Positions 29,986 to 38,697 of a DNA stretch of 64,000 bases are shown one piece after another (positions within the stretch are counted from its first letter, which is position 1; each line of letters begins with the position of its first letter). Source of the DNA: Trypanosoma brucei gambiense DAL972 (Eukaryota; Euglenozoa; Kinetoplastea; Trypanosomatida; Trypanosomatidae); contig NC_026744.1 of NCBI RefSeq assembly GCF_000210295.1, positions 2,418,001 to 2,482,000 on the forward strand. Reading direction: 5' to 3'. The notes under the pieces were generated by a model. That model was not told where the DNA came from and did not search any database. It saw nothing but the letters and a program-made list of their open reading frames with translations. The position numbers and the translations under genes are program-made.

Positions 29986-31170
29986 ATGGCTAACGTTAAT
30001 AACGAGACCACCGAATGTGGTGCATTGCTTTCGAATATCACTTCCCTACAGACGACGCTAACGTCTATGGGATGCCAAGTGCCCGCCTTGCATCATCACA
30101 CGCATGACCACGGCCACCATCACCATCATCATCATCATGACGATCACACCCACGGAGCGGACGACCACGAAGGTCATGGGCACAGTCACGGCGGGTGTGA
30201 AAGTGGTCATGGCACGTATTCCATTGGACTGCATGTTGTGGCGATCTTTGTTGTGTTGATTGCGTCGTTTCTGGGCACGCTGATACCGATAATCGGAAAG
30301 TACGTGCCGGCACTGCGGCTTCCTCCGTTTGTGTTTGTCCTTGGCAAGTGCATTGCAGCTGGAGTGCTACTGTCAGTGTCGACTATCCACATGATTAATG
30401 AAGCTGTAGCGCAGCTACAGGAAGATTGTGTTCCGGAGTCGTTTCGCGAATCATATGAGGCATATGCATTTCTGTTTGCTGTGGCTGGAGCGTTGCTGTT
30501 GCACATGGTGGACGTCATTGTTGACGCACGTGTGACAAACAAGAGCGATTCCAGCACCAACAAACCTGAGGGTCAACCCGATGCCGAAGAAGCTCAAGCG
30601 GCCCCGGCTGCTCTTGATGCGTACGATGGTCATCACTGCCACTACGCTGTCGGCATGCCACAGTCGAGGACCAGACGCCTCGTCTCTGCAATGTTTATGG
30701 AGTTTGCGGTAACTGTGCACAGTGTGTTCATTGGGCTGGCAGTCGGTATCGCAAGAGATGCGGAGACCAAAACTTTACTTGTGGCTCTGGCATTTCATCA
30801 GATGTTGGAGGGCCTTGCTCTGGGCGCGCGTCTGGTGGATGCAGAGTTGAGCTTGAAGCTTGAAATGCTGTTTGCACTACTCTTCTCTGTCTCTGCGCCC
30901 CTGGGCACCGCAATTGCCGTTGGCACGATTGCCATTTGGAATGTGTCGATGGTAGGAACCGCGTTCGTGATTGCACAGGCGGTCGCCAGTGCTGTGTGTG
31001 GTGGGATGCTGCTGTACCTTGCTTTCTGCCTCATGTTGAGTGACTTCCCATCGGATATGCAGAAACATGCTGGGAAGGATAAGGTAAGACGTTTCTTCAG
31101 ATGCTTTGGGATGTTTGCGGCTCTTTGGCTTGGCGCTGCGTTGATGGCCGTGTTAGGAAAATGGGTCTAA
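29986..31170 (+). CDS. ZIP-family metal transporter, array copy 2
   Basis: Product of 394 aa, intact. It differs from copy 1 by one residue seen on reading (Thr to Ala in the V-I-T-Q-A-V segment, about residue 330) and by a synonymous-scale base change just upstream. The His-rich stretch, metal-site helices and loop are as in copy 1. Near identity over coding and flanking DNA points to recent duplication or ongoing homogenisation. Confidence 0.95.
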   Translation: MANVNNETTECGALLSNITSLQTTLTSMGCQVPALHHHTHDHGHHHHHHHHDDHTHGADDHEGHGHSHGGCESGHGTYSIGLHVVAIFVVLIASFLGTLIPIIGKYVPALRLPPFVFVLGKCIAAGVLLSVSTIHMINEAVAQLQEDCVPESFRESYEAYAFLFAVAGALLLHMVDVIVDARVTNKSDSSTNKPEGQPDAEEAQAAPAALDAYDGHHCHYAVGMPQSRTRRLVSAMFMEFAVTVHSVFIGLAVGIARDAETKTLLVALAFHQMLEGLALGARLVDAELSLKLEMLFALLFSVSAPLGTAIAVGTIAIWNVSMVGTAFVIAQAVASAVCGGMLLYLAFCLMLSDFPSDMQKHAGKDKVRRFFRCFGMFAALWLGAALMAVLGKWV

Positions 31171-31356
31171 GCACCCACTGTTCATGTGTGTGCCAATGGA
31201 TTGCCCACTTCATTTTCTGTTTTCCTCGTACTCTTTTTCCAGCCCCCTTTTTCAGTTGTAATGATGCTCCCGCACGTGTGTTGCGTGGTCCGGTGAGCCA
31301 TTGTGCCCTACCTGTTGCATGCGTTAGAGTTGTTCTTGAGGTGTGCTTGTCCATGT

Positions 31357-31456
31357 NNNNNNNNNNNNNNNNNNNNNNNNNNNNNNNNNNNNNNNNNNNN
31401 NNNNNNNNNNNNNNNNNNNNNNNNNNNNNNNNNNNNNNNNNNNNNNNNNNNNNNNN
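31357..31456. other. Assembly gap (100 N)
   Basis: Exactly 100 Ns, a conventional placeholder of unknown length. Bases 31293-31356 and 31457-31520 are the same 64-bp sequence with one mismatch, so the two contig ends overlap within the repeat. The true number of ZIP units here is unknown. Confidence 0.98.
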
Positions 31457-32318
31457 GTGAGCCATTGTGCCCTACCTGTTGCATGCGTTAGAGTTGTTCT
31501 TGAGGTGTGCTTGTGCATGTACATACATATATGTATATGTATATATACGTGTGTGTGTTTCTTGAGCTAGCGCCGAGTTGGGAGTGAGAGGAGTTGTGCT
31601 CTTCGTGTGTGCGTAGGTTTGAGCGTATGCGGACTGAGTGTCAGATGTTTAGCGGTGCGAAGCATAAGCAATTGCTCACGTGTTTGTATGCGTGTGTGTT
31701 GCGTACATGTTTCCAAACATCTACCCTGCCTTCAGGAGGGACCTGCACGAGTACATACATGAGCATATGTGCTGTGTTTACGCTTGTCCTTGATTTAGTT
31801 ACAATATACAACTGCGTACATCCACATTTTACTACTTTATGTTCGTTTGTTCATTTATTAGTATTTTTAAATAGCAATGCCCACCATCCTCGTAGTTACT
31901 CTACCGTGCTGGTGCGGGGGACGAAGCTGCAGACGCGTGGTGTACGAATATATGCATGCGTATGGATGTGTGTGCATGTGTTTCTGTGTGCGTCAATGCG
32001 CGTTTGAGTGTCTGCCTGCGCGTATATTTAAATAGTGATTTAGCGGATATCTGACTGTAGAGGGTACGACGGACGGGCTTATTTTCCACATGAGACTATT
32101 TCTTCCCCTGCTTTCTTTCTGTGCTGGTGCTGGTGCTGGTGTGTGTCTGTGTGTGCGCAGTTGTGGATGGGATGGTGGCAAATGTATCGCATTGCTGCTG
32201 TTCCCATCCCTTAGTGCCCCATTGTTTCTGCACGCTCTCGCTAAGCATTCCTTCTTACCCTTTTTGCCCATTGATTCTTTTTCTATGTTTGCTGTCCCTT
32301 TTTCTTTTTGGTGTGTGT

Positions 32319-32320
32319 AG
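32319..32320 (+). promoter_or_regulatory. Candidate trans-splice acceptor, ZIP copy 3
   Basis: AG 93 nt before the ATG at 32413. The T/C tract before it has lost about 8 bases relative to the other copies. Confidence 0.5.
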
Positions 32321-32412
32321 ATACCATAAAGTGACAGTCAGGTTTCGGTTGGTGCTGCCTTAGCTAATCTCAGCAAAAACACACTTCCTCTTTTTGTGAT
32401 ACAGTCAGAGCG

Positions 32413-33595
32413 ATGGCTAACGTTAATAACGAGACCACCGAATGTGGTGCATTGCTTTCGAATATCACTTCCCTACAGACGACGCTAACGTCTATGGGAT
32501 GCCAAGTGCCCGCCTTGCATCATCACACGCATGACCAGGCCACCATCCCATCATCATCATCATGACGATCACACCCACGGAGTGGTCGACGATGGAATTG
32601 ATGGAGACACTCACGGCGGGTGTGAAAGTGGTCATGGCACGTATTCCATTGGACTGCATGTTGTGGCGATCTTTGTTGTGTTGATTGCGTCGTTTCTGGG
32701 CACGCTGATACCGATAATCGGAAAGTACGTGCCGGCACTGCGGCTTCCTCCGTTTGCGCTTGTCCTTGGCAAGTGCATTGCAGCTGGAGTGCTACTGTCA
32801 GTGTCGACTATCCACATGATTAATGAATCTATTTTACAGCTACAGGAAGATTGTGTTCCGGAGTCGTTTCGCGAATCATATGAGGCATATGCATTTCTGT
32901 TTGCTGTGGCTGGAGCGTTGTTAATGCAGATGGTGGACGTCATTGTGGATAAATATGTGACAAATAAGAGCGATTCCAGCACCAACAAACCTGAGGGTCA
33001 ACCCGATGCCGAAGAAGCTCAAGCGGCCCCGGCTGCTCTTGATGCGTACGATGGTCATCACTGCCACTACGCTGTCGGCATGCCACAGTCGAGGACTAAA
33101 CGTCTCGTCGCTGCAATGTTTATGGAGTTTGCGGTAACTGTGCACAGTGTGTTTGTCGGGCTGGCAGTCGGTATCGCAAGGGATGCGGAGACCAAAACTT
33201 TACTTGTGGCTCTGGTTTTTCATCAGATGTTGGAGGGCCTTGCTCTGGGCGCGCGTCTGGTGGATGCAGAGTTGAGCTTGAAGCTTGAAATGCTGTTTGC
33301 ACTACTCTTCTCTGTCTCTGCGCCCCTGGGCACCGCAATTGCCGTTGGCACGATTGCGATTTGGAATGTGTCGATGGTAGGAACCGCGTTCGTGATTACA
33401 CAGGCGGTCACCAGTGCTGTGTGTGGTGGGATGCTGCTGTACCTTGCTTTCTGCCTCATGTTGAGTGACTTCCCATCGGATATGCAGAAACATGCTGGGA
33501 AGGATAAGGTAAGACGTTTCTTCAGATGCTTTGGGATGTTTGCGGCTCTTTGGTTTGGCGCTGCGTTAATGGCCTTTATTGGAAAGTGGATCTAA
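32413..33595 (+). pseudogene. ZIP transporter, array copy 3, frameshifted in the His-rich region
   Basis: The ATG at 32413 matches the other copies but its frame ends at a TGA at 32563-32565 after 50 residues. Two single-base losses relative to copies 1-2, at about 32536 and 32547, shift the frame by a net two bases. The rest of the transporter is open from 32531 (354 aa from an internal ATG) to 33595, with the metal-site helices intact. Coding changes cluster in short patches: E-S-I-L-Q for E-A-V-A-Q, a different C-terminal G-K-W-I, and changes in the loop and TM4/5. It may be a real pseudogene, a gene using the internal ATG, or a consensus error next to the gap. Confidence 0.8.
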
Positions 33596-34482
33596 GCACC
33601 CACTGTTCATGTGTGTGCCAATGGATTGCCCACTTCATTTTCTGTTTTCCTCGTACTCTTTTTCCAGCCCCCTTTTTCAGTTGTAATGATGCTCCCGCAC
33701 GTGTGTTGCGTGGTCCGGTGAGCCATTGTGCCCTACCTGTTGCATGCGTTAGAGTTGTTCTTGAGGTGTGCTTGTGCATGTACATACATATATGTATATG
33801 TATATATACGTGTGTATGCTTAGTACATGTTTCCAAACATCTACCCTGCCTTCAGGAGGGACCTGCACGAGTACATACATGAGCATATGTGCTCCGTTTT
33901 TTTGTTTTATAACATACAACTGTACTACAAAGTTCAACTCAGTATACGTAAATTTCAGTGTTTTTTTTATTGTCAACGTTTTTTTCTCGTTTTAATAATG
34001 CCCACCATCCTCGTAGTTACTCTACCGTGCTGGTGCGGGGGACGAAGCTGCAGACGCGTGGTGTGCGAATATATGCATGCGTATGGATGTGTGTGCATGT
34101 GTTTCTGTGTGCGTCAATGCGCGTTTGAGTGTCTGCCTGCGCGTATATTTAAATAGTGATTTAGCGGATATCTGACTGTAGAGGGTACGACGGACGGGCT
34201 TATTTTTTACATCATGTTTGTAGTCGTTTTTGTCGTTTTTCAATTATTATTTTGTTTTTTTTTAAATATTCTTACAACATTTGTGTCTATGTACGCTCTC
34301 GCTAAGCATTCCTTCTTACCCTTTTTGCCCATTGATTCTTTTTCTATGTTTGCTGTCCCTTTTTCACCTTTTTCTTTTTGGTGTGTGTAGATACCATAAA
34401 GTGACAGTCAGGTTTCGGTTGGTGCTGCCTTAGCTAATCTCAGCAAAAACACACTTCCTCTTTTTGTGATACAGTCAGAGCG
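33596..34482 (+). other. Array intergenic region 4, divergent
   Basis: Shorter than the others by roughly 200 bases. It lacks the stretch after the microsatellite up to the G-T-A-C-A-T-G-T-T-T-C-C anchor. Two segments (about 33893-33998 and 34205-34295) are replaced by T-rich sequence with no close match in the other units, while flanking parts are identical. The acceptor AG is at 34389-34390. Confidence 0.65.
34389..34390 (+). promoter_or_regulatory. Candidate trans-splice acceptor, ZIP copy 4
   Basis: AG 93 nt before the ATG at 34483, same context as in the other copies. Confidence 0.55.
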
Positions 34483-35644
34483 ATGGCTAACGTTAATAAC
34501 GAGACCACCGAATGTGGTGCATTGCTTTCGAATATCACTTCCCTACAGACGACGCTAACGTCTATGGGATGCCAAGTGCCCGCCTTGCATCATCATCATC
34601 ATGACGATCACACCCACGGAGTGGTCGACGATGGAATTGATGGAGACACTCACGGCGGGTGTGAAAGTGGTCATGGCACGTATTCCATTGGACTGCATGT
34701 TGTGGCGATCTTTGTTGTGTTGATTGCGTCGTTTCTGGGCACGCTGATACCGATAATCGGAAAGTACGTGCCGGCACTGCGGCTTCCTCCGTTTGCGCTT
34801 GTCCTTGGCAAGTGCATTGCAGCTGGAGTGCTACTGTCAGTGTCGACTATCCACATGATTAATGAATCTATTTTACAACTACAGGAAGATTGTGTTCCGG
34901 AGTCGTTTCGCGAATCATATGAGGCATATGCATTTCTGTTTGCTGTGGCTGGAGCGTTGCTGTTGCACATGGTGGACGTCCTTTCTGGTTTTTGTGTTCG
35001 TCGGGATGAAATGGTTTATAGTGATACTTCGGCAGTTGTTCCGCATGAGGATATCGATGCCGAAGAAGCTCAAGCGGCCCCGGCTGCTCTTGATGCGTAC
35101 GATGGTCATCACTGCCACTACGCTGTCGGCATGCCACAGTCGAGGACTAAACGTCTTTTTTCTGCAATGTTTATGGAGTTTGCGGTAACTGTGCACAGTG
35201 TGTTTGTCGGGTGGCAGTCGGTATCGCAAGAAATGCGGAGACCAAAACTTTACTTGGGCTCTGGTTTTTCATCAGATGTTGGAGGGCCTTGCTCTGGGCG
35301 CGCGTCTGGTGGATGCAGAGTTGAGCTTGAAGCTTGAAATGCTGTTTGCACTACTCTTCTCTGTCTCTGCGCCCCTGGGCACCGCAATTGCCGTTGGCAC
35401 GATTGCGATTTGGAATGTGTCGATGGTAGGAACCGCGTTCGTGATTACACAGGCGGTCACCAGTGCTGTGTGTGGTGGGATGCTGCTGTACCTTGCTTTC
35501 TGCCTCATGTTGAGTGACTTCCCATCGGATATGCAGAAACATGCTGGGAAGGATAAGGTAAGACGTTTCTTCAGATGCTTTGGGATGTTTGCGGCTCTTT
35601 GGCTTGGCGCTGCGTTGATGGCCTGTATTGGAAAATGGATCTAA
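34483..35644 (+). pseudogene. ZIP transporter, array copy 4, two single-base deletions
   Basis: The N-terminal part is open from 34483 and goes out of frame at about 35211, where one base is missing in the TM4 helix after V-F-V-G. A second base is missing at about 35256. The original reading then resumes in another frame at L-V-F-H-Q-M-L-E-G and is open to 35644. The first frame ends at 35337 with unrelated residues. The His-rich stretch is shorter than in copies 1-2, and the hydrophilic loop is replaced by a different sequence (L-S-G-F-C-V-R-R-D-E-M). The C-terminus reads A-C-I-G-K-W-I. As written it cannot make a full transporter. Sequencing error is an alternative because the copy lies in a repeat that is already misassembled. 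Confidence 0.82.
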
Positions 35645-35768
35645 TTCTAAATTGTTTTGTGAATATGTATATATTTTAAAATCCTGTTTTTTTTCTTTGT
35701 CTTTTTCTATGTTGCTTTTTTTTTTGTTTTTTCCTTTTTTTTAATGTTAGGTTTTTTCATTGTCCACT
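35645..35768 (+). other. Very T-rich intergenic region before PDCD5
   Basis: The array ends exactly at the stop codon of copy 4. The next ~100 bases are almost all T, a strong splicing tract, with AG at 35749-35750. Confidence 0.6.
35749..35750 (+). promoter_or_regulatory. Candidate trans-splice acceptor for PDCD5
   Basis: First AG after the very long T-rich tract at 35680-35745. The next ATG is 35769, giving a leader of under 20 nt. Confidence 0.65.
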
Positions 35769-36110
35769 ATGTCCCGTGTCCCTATTAGCGAAGAACAGGC
35801 ACAACAGTTGCTGATGAAGCAACAAGCGCAGGAGGAAAAGCAGGAAGCAATGAGAGAACAGAAAGAAAGTATTTTGCGCGCCGTTGTGTCTGCTGAAGGA
35901 AGGGAACGCCTGACCCGACTGAGTCAGGTGAAAGCTGATCGTGCAACAGCTGTGGAATCTTATATCATACAAGCTGTTCGCCAAGGCAAGCTACAACCGC
36001 CCGTTTCTGATGAAATGGTGCGGGAAATTCTTGAACAAATGTCTTCTCAGTCAGCGGAATCCAAGAGCAATATTGTGTTTGCACGGAAACGCATGGATGA
36101 CGATTGGTGA
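35769..36110 (+). CDS. PDCD5: PDCD5 homologue (double-stranded DNA-binding / TFAR19 family)
   Basis: Product of 113 aa, about family size (human 125 aa). A charged Gln/Glu-rich N-terminal helix is followed by the conserved core: S-I-L-x-x-V-V, R-x-R-L-x-x-L-x-x-V-K, A-V-E-x-Y-I-I-Q and the C-terminal V-x-F-x-R-K-x-M-D-D block. The archaeal and eukaryotic family binds DNA or chaperonin-associated partners. In animals it promotes apoptosis through Tip60, while in protists its role is unsettled. The ATG at 35769 is the first after the acceptor; an in-frame TTG at 35760 is not credible. Confidence 0.93.
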   Translation: MSRVPISEEQAQQLLMKQQAQEEKQEAMREQKESILRAVVSAEGRERLTRLSQVKADRATAVESYIIQAVRQGKLQPPVSDEMVREILEQMSSQSAESKSNIVFARKRMDDDW

Positions 36111-36921
36111 TTGGTTGTTTGGTCGTTTGGTTGGCGTACATTTCTGTTTTATTAGGATTTTAATTTTGTAGTCTTTCTTAAGGTTTGTGTCCCCTATGTC
36201 TGGGTTTCATTTTTTTTTTTACCCGACGAACTGTGGTGATGTCTCATGCTTTTGGGAATTCTTTTAGGTAATTATTCTGCTGATTTATTAGATAATGTTC
36301 CACGTCGTTGTTTTCCTCGTCCCTTACCACTTCTATTATCTGCATCCCTCCATTGTGTTTCTTGGTTATTCACTTATTTGCGTGTTAAGGTGGTAGTAGT
36401 TTTTTTTTCGGTTTGTTTCGTGGTTCAGGGTGTTGCCTGCATCCGTGCACTGGTGTGATGTGATTCGCGTGTGGTTGTGGGCTTGTGGATTGAAGGTGTG
36501 ACAGAGTGGTGTTTTGCGTCCCGCTGCTTTTTATGTGTCTGCGTTGGACCATGCAGCTCTTTTATTTCTTGTGGTGGGGGCTGATGTCGGAAGGAAGCTG
36601 CCGTTTCTCGTTTCGAACCGGGCTTTGAGAGAGGCCGGGGCGCTGGTGTGGAATGAAGTGTTGTGGTGTTCTTCGGGACCTGCAAGATACCAAGAGGAGT
36701 GCGGCTGTGTTAATTCGCACTTAATTATTACTGTTTCTTAAGCTAGTTTTGTACAGGGTCACTTGCTGTTGCGTTTAAACGGTATTTGAACTCTCCTTTT
36801 CTGATCGTACATATTCATGGGGAGGGGAGGGGCGCTGAGAGAATCGTATTTGAGGTAATAGAAAGTGGTGAAGTGAAGGAAGCAGGAAAATACAGCGGAA
36901 AAACAGAGAGAGCGCTTAATA
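36111..36921 (+). other. Intergenic region PDCD5-BCP1
   Basis: No gene supported. Several T-rich runs (36211-36220, 36400-36410) and short ORFs without conserved content. Confidence 0.5.
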
Positions 36922-38115
36922 ATGCCTAAGCGCCACCGTCAGCCTGACGCTAGTTTTCTCACACCTCCGTCACATGCTTACTTGGAGCAAGTCATTGAGG
37001 ACTACGGTGACTGCCACGAGGATTCGGACAGCTGTGCTAGTAACGAGTTCTTCAGCCGCAGAATGGGGGACGATGGAAACCATTCTTCTTCGGTAGCTAG
37101 CCTTACTGACTGTGATGCCACGTCATCTGACGCGAGCAGCGTCGATGACGATGAAGCGGATAGCGGCGATGTGACGGTTGTGGATGTTGACTTTGGCGTA
37201 TTCGATATCAGGGAGCAGGATGTGAATGCCATCATGCACCTCATGGATCAGTTTTGTCCCGATAGGATGAATGAGGTAGACCGAGAGGACTTAGGCACTG
37301 CGTTTCTGAAGAGCCCTTTCACATGCATTGTGAAGATCAGCAATGATTATGTCTGCAACGATGACATCGCCAGCAGTGGGGGTGAGGAAGAGGGGGGAGT
37401 GGAGGAGGACGTCTATGGTGTGGCCAGTGTTCTCGACCTTGCTCACGATTCTCGGTTAGGTTCCCTGCTGAATCTGTTGAAAACTGATGTCTGGCGCACG
37501 GTATCCCCAGGGGTTCTCCCAACGGAACTCCTCACAACGCTTGAAGAAAAAACAGGCCGAGCGAAATGTGTTTTTCTCGTTGGTGAGTACATTCGCAACG
37601 TCCCGCTGGAGTTAACCTCCCATATTCTGACTGACCTCGCAAAACGCTTTGAGGAAACCTTCGGAAGGAGGGTAGAAGAGAATCTTAAGTCGAAGCAGGG
37701 GAAAGACGTAATTCATGCGACGTTCCCCTGTATTTTTGCTGTCCTTTCCAAGATTCAACGGGCGACCGACAGTCCTAGTGCTGATACAGGTGCCGAGGCA
37801 TCAGCCGCAGACCGTAAAGAAGGCAGAGATAAATCGTTACCTCAAAAGAGGAAGAAACGAACAGTGACTCAACAACATGAGGAGTTGGACATGAAGCGAT
37901 ATGTTTTTTGGCGTGAAGAGGATTCTGTGCTCTACGAGTTCAGGGAGAAACATGTTGCGGTTGTGGCGTACCGTTGTCGTCCACAATACGACATGCAACC
38001 GGAGAACGACATTCCCATATCCATACTCTACGCCATTACATACAAGGGGTTGCAGGAAGCAATAGCTGAGATAGAGAAACGTGAAACTGCGCGGGCCAGT
38101 GTGCTGCATTACTGA
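36922..38115 (+). CDS. BCP1: BCP1/BCCIP family protein
   Basis: Product of 397 aa. The first 80 residues are acidic and Ser/Asp-rich. The conserved BCCIP core starts at about residue 88 with V-D-V-D-F-G-V-F-D-I-R-E-Q-D and H-L-M-D-Q-F-C-P. It continues through V-Y-G-V-A-S-V-L-D-L and F-L-V-G-E-Y-I-R-N-V-P-L-E, with a basic stretch (Q-K-R-K-K-R) near 310. The C-terminal V-F-W-R-E-E-D-S-V-L-Y-E-F-R segment matches the family end. In yeast Bcp1 is a chaperone for ribosomal protein L23 and aids nuclear export; in animals BCCIP binds BRCA2 and p21. Given the lineage, the ribosome-assembly role is the likelier one. It is nuclear by inference from the basic cluster. Confidence 0.9.
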   Translation: MPKRHRQPDASFLTPPSHAYLEQVIEDYGDCHEDSDSCASNEFFSRRMGDDGNHSSSVASLTDCDATSSDASSVDDDEADSGDVTVVDVDFGVFDIREQDVNAIMHLMDQFCPDRMNEVDREDLGTAFLKSPFTCIVKISNDYVCNDDIASSGGEEEGGVEEDVYGVASVLDLAHDSRLGSLLNLLKTDVWRTVSPGVLPTELLTTLEEKTGRAKCVFLVGEYIRNVPLELTSHILTDLAKRFEETFGRRVEENLKSKQGKDVIHATFPCIFAVLSKIQRATDSPSADTGAEASAADRKEGRDKSLPQKRKKRTVTQQHEELDMKRYVFWREEDSVLYEFREKHVAVVAYRCRPQYDMQPENDIPISILYAITYKGLQEAIAEIEKRETARASVLHY

Positions 38116-38697
38116 GTTGACATTGTCAAGGGATTGGGGCTCCTCCTCGATGGTTGAGCGGCCTTTGCGTTTCCCACCCACTTATGTACGTGGGCGTGTG
38201 CCCGTCTGCTTCAACTAACGTCCCTTTTTTTAAAAAATAGAATAGTGACGCGGCTTCAATATTCATACCGGAATATTGTGATTGACGAAGCGGCCTTTGG
38301 ATGTGCGAATGGCTTTCGCTGGGCGCTTGCGATTTGTATATTCCCCCCTCAGTCACCAACTCTCACAGTTAGGCGTGAATAAACAACAGGAGATTTGCCG
38401 CCCATGCGAGCAACTAAGGGGGGAAAGAAGGGAGTTTGGATGCTTAACATTGATCGTGAAGGGCATAAAAACGAGAACCAATAAATATTACTGTTATATA
38501 TATATTTTCCATCCCACTGTCTAGTTTGTCCACCTTCATTTATTTCTCATGTAACTGCGTGCACATGCATGCGACTATACTTTTAGTGGCCGCGCCTTGG
38601 TGAGAGTTGCAGAACAAGACTGGAGAAGGCAAGTGCTGCAGGCCATCTTTCCAGCATCAGCCCGCTTGTTGCCTGTGCGTCGAAAAATTGTTTTCCG
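38116..38697 (+). other. Intergenic region BCP1-DnaJ
   Basis: No gene seen. A short (TA)n lies at 38494-38506. The pyrimidine-rich stretch at 38515-38550 is the likely splicing tract. Confidence 0.5.

Larger units (their letters stand above)
31171..32412 (+). other. Array intergenic region 3 with assembly gap
   Basis: It repeats intergenic region 1 but is interrupted by 100 Ns. The 64 bases before the gap recur after it. The splicing tract before the next gene is the shortest of the four. The acceptor AG is at 32319-32320. Confidence 0.6.
26439..35644 (+). repeat. Tandem ZIP array of about 2.0-2.3 kb units
   Basis: Taking the fixed point at 26439 in the gene (the Q-A-V codon), units run 26439-28703 (2265 bp), 28704-30975 (2272 bp), 30976-33400 (contains a 100-N gap and a repeated flank) and 33401-35449 (2049 bp). 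The last 3' gene end follows at 35450-35644. Each unit holds the gene's 3' end, an intergenic stretch and the gene's 5' part. Homology ends at the stop codon of the last copy. The first two units are near identical; the later two are mosaics. Confidence 0.9.

Noticed and set aside
26564..34156. Many recurring small ORFs (both strands) in the ZIP array, for example around 26887-27300 and 29158-29571
   Set aside because: They recur only because the DNA unit is repeated, lie in spacers or antisense to ZIP coding sequence, show no domain, and change with microsatellite length.
27714..35644. Direct repeats as a CRISPR array
   Set aside because: The repeats are 2 kb gene units in a eukaryotic nuclear context. 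There is no short repeat-spacer pattern.
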